NCBI GenBank assembly: GCA_964609995.1
Contig: CAZSTI010000027.1
Location: 1-7,549, forward strand
Origin: JAAYGD01 sp964609995
GTDB taxonomy: Bacteria > Bacillota_I > Bacilli_A > RF39 > UBA660
Length of the DNA: 7,549 nt
Direction of reading: 5' to 3'
Positions within the stretch are counted from its first letter, which is position 1. Each line of letters starts with the position of its first letter. The notes under the pieces were generated by a model that saw only the letters and a list, made by a program, of their open reading frames with translations, had not been told where the DNA came from and did not search any database. The translations under genes were made by a program, and so were the position numbers. Of this stretch, positions 1 to 5,899 are shown one piece after another.

Positions 1-339
1 TGCTGTATTCTTTGCTGTTGTTACTTCTACTACTGTTGTAGCTGCTTCTATTTCTGTATCACCAGAAGTTTTATGTCCTGTTAATATATTCCAGTTTTCA
101 GTACTATAATCACTTTGTGTATATGTATTCAATGCTGTTGTTAATGCTACTTTTGCATCTGCTTTTGCTTGTGCTAATTTTGTTACTAAAGCTTCTTGTG
201 CTGTTAATATATTTGAAGTTGCTATATCTATCTCTACTTGAGTATTATCATTAGTCATTAAATTAGCAGAAACAACTAGTTGGTATGCTGTCCAACTAGC
301 TGTAGTATAATCAGCTTCTTTTACTTTATTTAAAGTACT
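1..339 (-). repeat. Two FIVAR-like repeat units within the surface protein
   Basis: Unit one (about residues 208-259) contains DYTTASW and unit two (about residues 275-320, cut by the edge) contains DYSTENW. Both are followed by about 25-30 residues rich in Ala, Thr, Glu and Val that look helical. The conserved Tyr-x-x-x-x-Trp spacing and the helical tail are what I matched to FIVAR-type repeats. The family name is tentative, and more units may lie beyond the left edge. Confidence 0.45.
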
Positions 340-960
340 AACATATTCACTCATATCGGTTTTTTCATAATCAGTATTTACTTCTGAATCTTTAGTCAAA
401 ACAACTAATCCCAATACATCACCCGTATCAGGATCTTTTATTTCAATTTTTAAGGTTCTTACAGTTGCTGGAACAGTTAATTTTCCATTCGAATATTGTA
501 CTGAACCTTCTTTGTTATTGTCAGTATCAAAGACCAACTCTCCTTCATCATCAAAAGTAAAGTCTACAGTTAACTGCTTTTCTTCATTATTTACATAATA
601 AATTTCTGGATTTTCTAATTCTTCTAATATTTCTTGATCTTCAGTTTCATCAAGTGGTTGTGCTTGACTATCTTCATCAATTAAGAACCAACTTCCTGCT
701 AAGTAATAGTAAATGTTTACTCCAGAATAATCTTCTGAACCATTATTAAATAGAGCATCATTTACTCCTGCGGTTGCGGCTCTTTGTGCTGTTATTACTA
801 CTCCATCTTCAAATCTTGTAATACCAATTACAATTGAATTATCTTCAATTGTTGTTAAACCATCAGATGGATTTGTACTTTCTGTAATAGTCAATGCATT
901 AACATTATTTACAAATAAAAATGAAAATACAAATAGAAAAACGATAATAATTTTTTTCAT
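1..960 (-). CDS. Secreted surface protein with FIVAR-like repeats (3' end outside window)
   Basis: This reading frame of 320 codons has no stop and runs off the left edge, so the C-terminus and any wall-anchoring signal are unseen. The start is the ATG at 960, with AAAGGA six bases upstream. Residues 1-22 form a signal peptide: Met-Lys-Lys, a hydrophobic core rich in Ile/Phe/Val, then VNA before a likely cleavage site. Residues 23-200 are acidic, with a segment around 83-95 (IYYYLAGSWFLID) that I cannot assign to a family. From about residue 208 there are two similar units, each with a DY(S/T)T..W motif followed by an Ala/Thr-rich helical stretch. These resemble FIVAR or related helical repeats of Gram-positive surface proteins. 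The gene starts 17 bases after the InlB-repeat gene, so the two are probably co-transcribed. An extracellular or cell-wall role is inferred; no enzyme motif is seen. Confidence 0.8.
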   Translation of the reverse strand, partial: MKKIIIVFLFVFSFLFVNNVNALTITESTNPSDGLTTIEDNSIVIGITRFEDGVVITAQRAATAGVNDALFNNGSEDYSGVNIYYYLAGSWFLIDEDSQAQPLDETEDQEILEELENPEIYYVNNEEKQLTVDFTFDDEGELVFDTDNNKEGSVQYSNGKLTVPATVRTLKIEIKDPDTGDVLGLVVLTKDSEVNTDYEKTDMSEYVSTLNKVKEADYTTASWTAYQLVVSANLMTNDNTQVEIDIATSNILTAQEALVTKLAQAKADAKVALTTALNTYTQSDYSTENWNILTGHKTSGDTEIEAATTVVEVTTAKNTA

Positions 961-977
961 ACTACTTCCTTTCATAA

Positions 978-1964
978 CTAATTAACACTTTCAACAGTTG
1001 CATTTGAAACTGCAGATTTAATATATATTTTACCTGTTGCTGGTATATCTTCTACAGATGTATTTCCAGCTGATGTTGTAATTTTTGCTTTTCCAGCAAC
1101 ATTTTTTCCTTCTGAACTTCTAATATAAAGAGTATATTGTCCTATTGAACTAGATTCTATTTTAACCCAACTAATTGAATAAGTTACTGTGCTTTCCCAT
1201 TTTGCTATTAAAGTAATATTGTCATATATTTTTGTACTAAAATTAAATAATCTATTGTTATAATACCAACCCAAAAATTTGTAACCACTTCTTGTTGGAT
1301 TTGTTGGTTTATTTACAGTTGTACCTTTTGTAACTAACTTAGAAGATATAGAAGTTCCACCTTTACTATCAAAAGTTACTCTATGTTTAATAGTTTCTGA
1401 AGTAGAATTAGATGTCTTTTTTTCCCATTTAGCTATTAAAGTAATACTTTTTTCTATATTATTATCAAAATCATAATCTTTTCCATCTAATTGCCAAGAA
1501 ACAAAAGAATAACCATCTTTTGTTGGTGAATTAGGTTCATTAATCTTGTTTCCTTTTTCAACTTCTATAGATTCAACAGATGAACCTCCGTTTGAATTAA
1601 AACGAACTGTGAATAATTCATCCGGTTTTTCCTCATTAACATCTTCTGTTTTTTTCCATTTTGCGACTAAAACAACTGCTTTTGTGATAGGTTTATCAAA
1701 ATCAAATTCTTCATCACCCACAAACCAGCCTTCAAATATATATCCTTCTTTTATAGGATCATTTGGTTTAATTATTTTTCCAGATTTTTCTAATACAACA
1801 TTGTTTAATTGTGAACCGCCATCTGTATCAAAAACAATTTTTATATCTGTGTTTTTACTTAATAACGCTATTATTAATAATATGCATACTATTAATGTGC
1901 AAAATATATAAATTAATAATTTTAAATTTAATTTTTTTCCCTTTTTTTCTCCTCTTTTTCGCAT
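978..1964 (-). CDS. Membrane-anchored protein with three InlB B-repeats
   Basis: A 328-residue protein. The start at 1964 has AAAGGA seven bases upstream. Residues 1-13 are strongly basic and residues 14-36 form one hydrophobic segment without a clear cleavage site, so it is probably a signal-anchor protein with its body outside the cell. Three Listeria/Bacteroides-type B-repeats (InlB B-repeat, Flg_new family) follow at about residues 41-104, 118-182 and 195-257. Each has the order F(D/N)(S/T)xGG, a Pro-rich turn, GYxFxxW, a Phe-rich strand, and (L/I)(V/I)AKW. The last 70 residues (258-328) look like a separate beta-rich domain that I do not recognise; there is no LPXTG motif. In known proteins these repeats are small beta-grasp modules in adhesins and other surface proteins. 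The binding partner is unknown. The next surface gene starts 17 bases downstream. No convincing promoter was found in the 161 bases upstream. Confidence 0.88.
   Translation of the reverse strand: MRKRGEKKGKKLNLKLLIYIFCTLIVCILLIIALLSKNTDIKIVFDTDGGSQLNNVVLEKSGKIIKPNDPIKEGYIFEGWFVGDEEFDFDKPITKAVVLVAKWKKTEDVNEEKPDELFTVRFNSNGGSSVESIEVEKGNKINEPNSPTKDGYSFVSWQLDGKDYDFDNNIEKSITLIAKWEKKTSNSTSETIKHRVTFDSKGGTSISSKLVTKGTTVNKPTNPTRSGYKFLGWYYNNRLFNFSTKIYDNITLIAKWESTVTYSISWVKIESSSIGQYTLYIRSSEGKNVAGKAKITTSAGNTSVEDIPATGKIYIKSAVSNATVESVN
1194..1844 (-). repeat. Three tandem InlB B-repeats (protein level)
   Basis: The copies lie at about 1653-1844, 1419-1613 and 1194-1382. The shared landmarks are FDTDGG / FNSNGG / FDSKGG near the start, GYIFEGW / GYSFVSW / GYKFLGW in the middle, and VAKW / IAKW / IAKW at the end. 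Spacers between copies are about 12 residues and rich in Glu, Lys, Thr and Ser. The copies have diverged in sequence, so this is an old array rather than a recent tandem duplication. Confidence 0.85.
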
Positions 1965-2125
1965 TAATTATTCCTTTCTTTCTATATAGTTTAAATTAAA
2001 TACATAGTAATATTTAATTAATAAAATAGTTAAAAAAATTTTATGATTATTATTATAGTTAAGATAATCAAATATTAACACACTCAATAAATATATACAA
2101 GGTTTATTTATTAATTTTATAATTA

Positions 2126-2202
2126 TGGCGTCCTTGATTGGAATCGAACCAACGACCTACCCCTTAGGAGGGGGTTGCTCTATCCTACTGAGCTACAAGG
2201 AC
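2126..2202 (-). tRNA. tRNA-Arg (anticodon CCT), CCA encoded
   Basis: The minus strand folds into a full cloverleaf. The acceptor stem is GTCCTTG/CAAGGAC, the D stem GCTC/GAGC, and the anticodon stem ACCCC/GGGGT with loop CTCCTAA. The variable loop is AGGTC. The T stem GTTGG/CCAAT carries loop TTCGATT and one G-T pair. The anticodon CCT (2166-2168) reads AGG arginine codons. The discriminator base is G at 2129, followed by an encoded CCA at 2126-2128. The gene starts 15 bases beyond the T-run of the HD-gene terminator and has its own promoter overlapping that terminator. No integrase gene or duplicated tRNA end is seen nearby, so there is no sign of its use as an attachment site. Confidence 0.97.
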
Positions 2203-2210
2203 ACAAGACC

Positions 2211-2239
2211 ATTATATAAAAAAACACATTAAATGTCTA
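2211..2239 (-). promoter_or_regulatory. Probable sigma-A promoter of tRNA-Arg
   Basis: The -10 box is a perfect TATAAT at 2211-2216. The -35 box is TAGACA at 2234-2239, five of six matches to TTGACA, and the spacer is exactly 17 bases. Transcription would begin near 2204, only about two bases before the mature tRNA 5' end at 2202, giving an almost leaderless precursor. The first three bases of the -35 box are the TAG stop codon of the HD gene, and the spacer contains the 3' arm and T-run of its terminator. AT-rich DNA gives chance -10 matches, but the -35 box, the spacing and the position before a tRNA make this a good call. Confidence 0.7.
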
Positions 2240-2249
2240 TTTTAATGTG
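2218..2249 (-). terminator. Rho-independent terminator of the deoD-ymfF-ymfH-HD unit
   Basis: On the minus strand a 9-base-pair stem (CACATTAAA pairing with TTTAATGTG, arms 2241-2249 and 2225-2233) has a 7-base loop at 2234-2240. It is followed directly by seven T (2218-2224). The hairpin begins inside the last codons of the HD gene, whose TAG stop (2237-2239) lies in the loop. It would end the upstream operon just before the tRNA gene. Confidence 0.82.
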
Positions 2250-2758
2250 CTAAATAATACTATAAATGAAGGTATTACCTTAGATAAAACCTTATAATTA
2301 AATAATGATTTTGCTTTAAGTATAAATTCAAAAAAACCTATTCCTTTATCTACAATAGATACTAAGTAAGATTCTTTGTATTTTGGTATTGTAAATATTA
2401 TTGGAAACATATGTTTATATATAATATCTTTTTCTATATCATTAATATTAAAATATTTATTTGAATTTTCCAATGCTATGTTGTGATGTATTAAAGCTAA
2501 TTTGTAAGCTTCTTTACTGAAACTTTTTCCATTAGTATCAGAATAGAAAAAATCATGTAAGATTCCTCCTCTAGCAACACTAACATAATCCAAATTATAT
2601 TTCTTAGCAATAATATATGAATAATAAGAAACTTTAATAGAATGATCAAGTTTTCTTAATCCATGATGTAATGTGTTTTGTGTTTTAATAAAGTTTTTGT
2701 TTTTTATAATTGAATTTATTATATTTATAAAATCAATGTCATTGTAAATGTGTTCCAT
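2237..2758 (-). CDS. HD-domain hydrolase (HD superfamily phosphohydrolase)
   Basis: A 173-residue soluble protein. Visible HD-superfamily metal ligands are His39 (LDHS), His68-Asp69 (ILHDFF), His91/His92 (LIHHN), His116 (YKHMFP) and Asp137 (IVDK). This H...HD...H...H...D order is what HD enzymes with a two-metal site usually show. Such enzymes cleave phosphoester bonds in nucleotides or related compounds; the substrate here cannot be read from sequence. The overall pattern (HGLRxLDHS, VSYYSYIIAKK, VARGGILHD, KHMFP, ESYLVSIVDK) matches short stand-alone HD proteins common in Bacillota. The start at 2758 is preceded only by a weak GAGAGAGTG site. It lies 52 bases after ymfH with no terminator between them, so it is probably the last gene of that operon. 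Its own terminator overlaps its 3' end. Confidence 0.85.
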   Translation of the reverse strand: MEHIYNDIDFINIINSIIKNKNFIKTQNTLHHGLRKLDHSIKVSYYSYIIAKKYNLDYVSVARGGILHDFFYSDTNGKSFSKEAYKLALIHHNIALENSNKYFNINDIEKDIIYKHMFPIIFTIPKYKESYLVSIVDKGIGFFEFILKAKSLFNYKVLSKVIPSFIVLFSTLK

Positions 2759-2810
2759 TATTTCACTCTCTCTAATTTAAAAAACCTAAAATAAATATTA
2801 ACACTTTCAA

Positions 2811-4085
2811 TTAATTTTGTCTATCATTTTTTATAATTAAACACGTACTATTGTCAAATTGTAAAGTTTTATAGAAGTCTATAAATTCTTCGTAATTTAA
2901 ATTATTAAATACATCAACAATGTCCTCGCATGGATAACCATAATCAATTATTGAGCTTAATAAAAAATCGTTAACATCATTATGATTTTCAAAATAATAT
3001 ATTACATTACTTATTAGTTTTTTCTTATATCTAATAAAATATTTTTCAGTTAATTTTAAGTTGTTAATTTTTTCTTTTATATCTAATAATAGTTCATCCG
3101 GATTGTCTGTTTCTGCCATTATATTTGCAATATAGTAATCATCAAAATCAACGAACATAAAATCAAATGGGGATAATACTTTATTGCTTTTAAGGGAATC
3201 ACAATAAAAATCTGATATTTTATCAAAATTTTCTAAAAAAATTAATTTAAAATATATAGACTGTTTTATTTTACTTAAAGAAGAATTTAATTTTGATTTT
3301 ATTCCATAAGAAATCAAAGGTTTGCTAACATTCATATTTATTATTTCAAAATCTTTACTAACCTTTTCTTCCTCAATATATTTCTTTAAATCATATTCTC
3401 TATTATTGAAACTTTTATTTTTTTGATTTTCCTTTATTATTCTCATTGTATCTTCTATATCTATATTACCAGTTATAACAATATACATATTATTTGGAGA
3501 ATAAAATGTATTATAACAATCTTCTAACATTTCCTTAGAAATTCTTTTTATATCCTCTGCAGTTCCCGCAATATCATATTTTAAGGGATGACTATTAATT
3601 AAGTTAAACCTAGTTACTTCATGTAATCTATAATAAGGGTCATCTAAATACATATATATTTCTTGTTCTATTATTCCTTTTTCTTTTTCAACATTTTCAT
3701 AAGTTAAATAAGGTTTTTGTACAAAATCAATTAAATAATTTAAATTGCTTGTATATTCTTCTTGACCTTCAATTAAATAATTAGTTACATTATATGATGT
3801 AAAAGCATTTGATTGAGTACCTGTTTTAGAAAAATATTCCATAGCTGATTCTTTTTCAGATTCAAATAATTTATGTTCTAAAAAATGCGCTATACCTAAT
3901 GGATAATTTTTATATTCTAGTTCATCTTTATATTTAAAATCATTATAAATGCTTCCATATTTGGTAAAAAAAGAAACATGATAAGTATTTGTTTTAGTAG
4001 TTGGATACAAATATACATTTAATCCATTATCTAATTTTTCATGATATATAAATTCATTTAATTTATTAAATTCAATTTTTTTCAT
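2811..4085 (-). CDS. ymfH: M16 family zinc metallopeptidase, YmfH-type (catalytic subunit)
   Basis: A 424-residue insulinase/pitrilysin-family (M16B) protein, a usual length for YmfH. It carries the inverted zinc motif HFLEH (His67, Glu70, His71) and the downstream third ligand in EQEI (Glu142), along with the family signature GTQSNAFTSYNVTNY after the zinc motif. The C-terminal half lacks the Arg/Tyr substrate-binding motif that its neighbour YmfF has, so the two probably form a heterodimer with one active site. Databases name this pair YfmF/YfmH, linked to 5-aminopentanol modification of EF-P; the biochemical link is weak and no EF-P gene is in view. I chose the ATG at 4085 because GGAG (4092-4095) lies six bases upstream. 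The in-frame ATG at 4097 has no such site and would add MELI. The gene overlaps ymfF by 14 bases, which suggests translational coupling. No signal peptide, so cytoplasmic. Confidence 0.92.
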   Translation of the reverse strand: MKKIEFNKLNEFIYHEKLDNGLNVYLYPTTKTNTYHVSFFTKYGSIYNDFKYKDELEYKNYPLGIAHFLEHKLFESEKESAMEYFSKTGTQSNAFTSYNVTNYLIEGQEEYTSNLNYLIDFVQKPYLTYENVEKEKGIIEQEIYMYLDDPYYRLHEVTRFNLINSHPLKYDIAGTAEDIKRISKEMLEDCYNTFYSPNNMYIVITGNIDIEDTMRIIKENQKNKSFNNREYDLKKYIEEEKVSKDFEIINMNVSKPLISYGIKSKLNSSLSKIKQSIYFKLIFLENFDKISDFYCDSLKSNKVLSPFDFMFVDFDDYYIANIMAETDNPDELLLDIKEKINNLKLTEKYFIRYKKKLISNVIYYFENHNDVNDFLLSSIIDYGYPCEDIVDVFNNLNYEEFIDFYKTLQFDNSTCLIIKNDRQN

Positions 4086-5316
4086 AATTAACTCCATATA
4101 AAAGAACAGTATCTATAAAAATTCTATTATTTAGTGACTGTATATCCTCTTTATTAACCTTGTTTATTTTGTCAATTGTATCTTCAATATTTATTGGATA
4201 CTTTGACAATTCATTATTATAATAATAATTAATAATGTCTTTAGAATTAAAATAAGTATTTCTTAATAAAGATATAAACAATTTTTTTGAAGTATTTAAT
4301 TCTTCATCACTTATATTTTTCATATTAATAATTTGTTTATTTATTATGGATAACACTTGTTTATATTTATTGCCATCTATACCTGATTCTATTATAAAAA
4401 TTGAATCAGTTTCTCTTCTTGCATTAGAATAATACGCAAGAGAATTTTTTTCTCTTACTTCTCTAAACAACTTAGAATTAGGACCCACTCCTAATATAAA
4501 TCTATATAAAGAAAACAAAACCGCTTCTTTTTCTTCGTCAAAATTTAATATTCTTAATCCTATTTCTAATTTAGATTGAGATAAAGTCTTATCCTCAATA
4601 TATACTTCTTTTATTTCATTCTCTATTGAATAATTAGGAATATAAATTTTAGAATATCTGTTATTATTAATAAATAAATTTTTAAATTCTTTTTCATAAT
4701 AATTAGAATCAATATTTCCAACAATTAATATATCAATTTGATCTTTATCTATAATTTCTTTATATATTTTTTTAATTTCATTTAAATTTATTTTATCAAA
4801 ATCTTCAATATATCCCAAAGTATTAAATGATAAAATATTCCCTTTTTCCATATTACTTAATAGTTCTTGTTTAGCGTATCCTCTTTTATTATTATAAAAA
4901 GATAATAAATCCGACTTAACAATATCTTTTACTTCTTTTAAATATTCTTCGTTTTCAAAATTGGGATTAAATAATATCTCTTTTATTAATTCAATACTAT
5001 CTTTTTCTATATTAATATCAGAATATTTAGGATCCAAAAAAGTAATACTTATTTTATCTTGTCTATATAGTGATGGTTCAAATCCAAATGAATTATATAT
5101 GTTTAAATCATATAATTCTTCTTTCTTCTCTATCAATGATTTATAATCATATTTTTTTGTACTATATAACATTAATTCAAATAATATACGAATAAGAGTA
5201 ATTTCTTCTTTATTAAATTTTCTTCTAAAATTAATACTAATATTTATAGTTTTAAATATGTCTATATTAATCGTATGTAATACTAATTTATCTATTTCAA
5301 TTCTTTTATAATTCAT
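4072..5316 (-). CDS. ymfF: M16 family peptidase-like protein, YmfF-type (non-catalytic subunit)
   Basis: A 414-residue M16B-fold protein. No HxxEH zinc motif occurs; the matching N-terminal region (about residues 40-70, with FELMLYSTKKYDY and EELYDLNIY) has the YmfF pattern instead. The C-terminal half keeps the motif GPNSKLFREVREKNSLAYY (about 278-296). Its Arg285, Arg288 and Tyr295/296 correspond to the Arg/Tyr substrate-gripping residues of M16 enzymes. In two-subunit M16B peptidases one partner brings zinc and the other this motif, which fits YmfF with YmfH. The start ATG (5314-5316) directly follows the deoD stop TAA with no spacer, and its GGAG site lies in the last deoD codons. The gene ends with TGA, showing that UGA is a stop codon here. 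Cytoplasmic; the substrate is unknown. Confidence 0.9.
   Translation of the reverse strand: MNYKRIEIDKLVLHTINIDIFKTINISINFRRKFNKEEITLIRILFELMLYSTKKYDYKSLIEKKEELYDLNIYNSFGFEPSLYRQDKISITFLDPKYSDINIEKDSIELIKEILFNPNFENEEYLKEVKDIVKSDLLSFYNNKRGYAKQELLSNMEKGNILSFNTLGYIEDFDKINLNEIKKIYKEIIDKDQIDILIVGNIDSNYYEKEFKNLFINNNRYSKIYIPNYSIENEIKEVYIEDKTLSQSKLEIGLRILNFDEEKEAVLFSLYRFILGVGPNSKLFREVREKNSLAYYSNARRETDSIFIIESGIDGNKYKQVLSIINKQIINMKNISDEELNTSKKLFISLLRNTYFNSKDIINYYYNNELSKYPINIEDTIDKINKVNKEDIQSLNNRIFIDTVLLYGVNYEKN
4092..4095 (-). promoter_or_regulatory. Ribosome binding site that decides the ymfH start
   Basis: GGAG on the minus strand, inside the last codons of ymfF, lies six bases before the ATG at 4085. 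It supports that ATG over the one at 4097, which has only T-rich sequence upstream. Ribosomes finishing ymfF could restart here. Confidence 0.75.
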
Positions 5317-5815
5317 TTATTCTCCTATGTTTAAAATCGATTCTAAAGCCAAAATAATCATCATATTNNNNNNNNNNNNNNNNNNNNNNNNNNNNNNNNN
5401 NNNNNNNNNNNNNNNNNNNNNNNNNNNNNNNNNNNNNNNNNNNNNNNNNNNNNNNNNNNNNNNNNNNTTTAGCATATGTAGACTCACTACAACTATTATC
5501 AACTAATATAACATCCATAAGTTTTAAATCTTTATATGCTCCACATGTCCCTATTCTTATTATGTGTTCAACATCATAAAACTTATATAATTCATAGGAA
5601 TATATTCCCATACTAGGATTTCCCATTCCAGAACCCATTACAGTAATTTTTTTTCCTTTATAATATCCAGTATATCCAAGCATATTTCTAACATCATTTA
5701 TTTCAATTGAATTTTCTAAATAATTATCAGAAATATATTTAGCTCTTAATGGATCACCTGGCATTAAAACAATATTTGAAATATCTTCTTTATTAAATTC
5801 TAAATGTGGTGTCAT
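5317..5815 (-). CDS. deoD: Purine nucleoside phosphorylase DeoD-type, interrupted by assembly gap
   Basis: DeoD splits purine (deoxy)ribonucleosides with phosphate into base and (deoxy)ribose-1-phosphate, for purine salvage in the cytoplasm. The first 116 residues (5468-5815) match E. coli DeoD closely. They include His4 of MTPH, VLMPGDPLRAKYI with Arg24, DVRNMLGYTG with Arg43, GSGMG, and HIIRIGTCGA with Arg87 and Thr90. Arg24, Arg43 and Arg87 are the phosphate-binding arginines. After 100 N, the frame at 5317-5367 gives the C-terminus NMMIILALESILNIGE, matching the end of E. coli DeoD (NDMIKIALES...). About 100 residues are missing in the gap, including the ExEA ribose-binding motif and the catalytic Asp. 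The placeholder is not a multiple of three, so simple translation across it goes out of frame; this is an artefact, not a mutation. The start at 5815 has a perfect AAGGAGG site four bases upstream. It is probably the first gene of the operon. Confidence 0.92.
5368..5467. other. Assembly gap of exactly 100 N
   Basis: The run is exactly 100 N, the standard filler for a scaffold join of unknown length. Both flanks are deoD sequence in the right order and orientation, so the join is credible. Aligning the flanks to E. coli DeoD (resuming near its residue 223 after its residue 118) suggests that about 300-312 bases are really missing. The true length should be a multiple of three. Confidence 0.97.
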
Positions 5816-5819
5816 ATTT

Positions 5820-5826
5820 CCTCCTT
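5820..5826 (-). promoter_or_regulatory. Strong ribosome binding site of deoD
   Basis: AAGGAGG is a full match to the anti-Shine-Dalgarno sequence and sits four bases before the deoD ATG. It is the strongest such site in the window, in keeping with a first gene in an operon. I did not find a convincing promoter in the 82 bases between lon and deoD, although several AT-rich -10-like strings occur there. Confidence 0.8.
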
Positions 5827-5870
5827 AAAATTTAAATACTTATATAAATATTATCATTTATAATACAAAT

Positions 5871-5899
5871 AAAAAAGAATATAAAGTTTGTTTTACATT
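5871..5899 (-). terminator. Possible weak terminator after lon
   Basis: On the minus strand AATGTAAA (5892-5899, starting in the lon stop codon) can pair with TTTATATT (5878-5885) across a 6-base loop, with one G-U pair. It is followed by C and six T. The stem has no G-C pair and would be unstable, so termination is likely partial at best, and deoD may also receive transcripts from lon. Confidence 0.35.

Noticed and set aside
1546..1999. Plus-strand open frames opposite the InlB-repeat gene
   Set aside because: They are antisense to a gene with clear repeats and a good ribosome site, they have low-complexity Ser/Phe/Leu-rich translations, and they match no family. They are shadows of an AT-rich coding strand.
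2032..2070. Inverted repeat (TGATTAT/ATAATCA) with a T-run between the tRNA and the InlB-repeat gene
   Set aside because: The 7-bp stem is nearly all A-T with a 13-base loop, and five bases separate it from the T-run. It is too weak to call a terminator in such AT-rich DNA.
2052..2080. TATAAT at 2052-2057 as a promoter for the surface genes
   Set aside because: The base string 17 positions upstream (TGTTAA) matches only two of six -35 bases and there is no TGn extension. One -10 match is expected by chance here.
2126..2202. tRNA-Arg as an integration site for a mobile element
   Set aside because: There is no integrase, no repeat of the tRNA 3' end and no phage-like gene within the window.
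981..2810. Shared string ATTAACACTTTCAA near 984 and near 2798
   Set aside because: One copy is in coding sequence at the end of the InlB-repeat gene and the other is in a spacer. They are short and AT-rich with no shared position relative to gene starts, so probably coincidence.
4086..4097. ATG at 4097 as the start of ymfH
   Set aside because: It has no ribosome binding site, while the ATG at 4085 has GGAG six bases upstream and gives a natural YmfH N-terminus.
4961..5146. Short plus-strand open frame inside ymfF
   Set aside because: It lies fully inside a conserved gene on the other strand and shows no domain or ribosome site.
5306..5367. DeoD tail read straight through the N-run (ending RRINEL)
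   Set aside because: This frame results from the 100-base placeholder not being a multiple of three. The other frame, ending at 5317, matches the real DeoD C-terminus.
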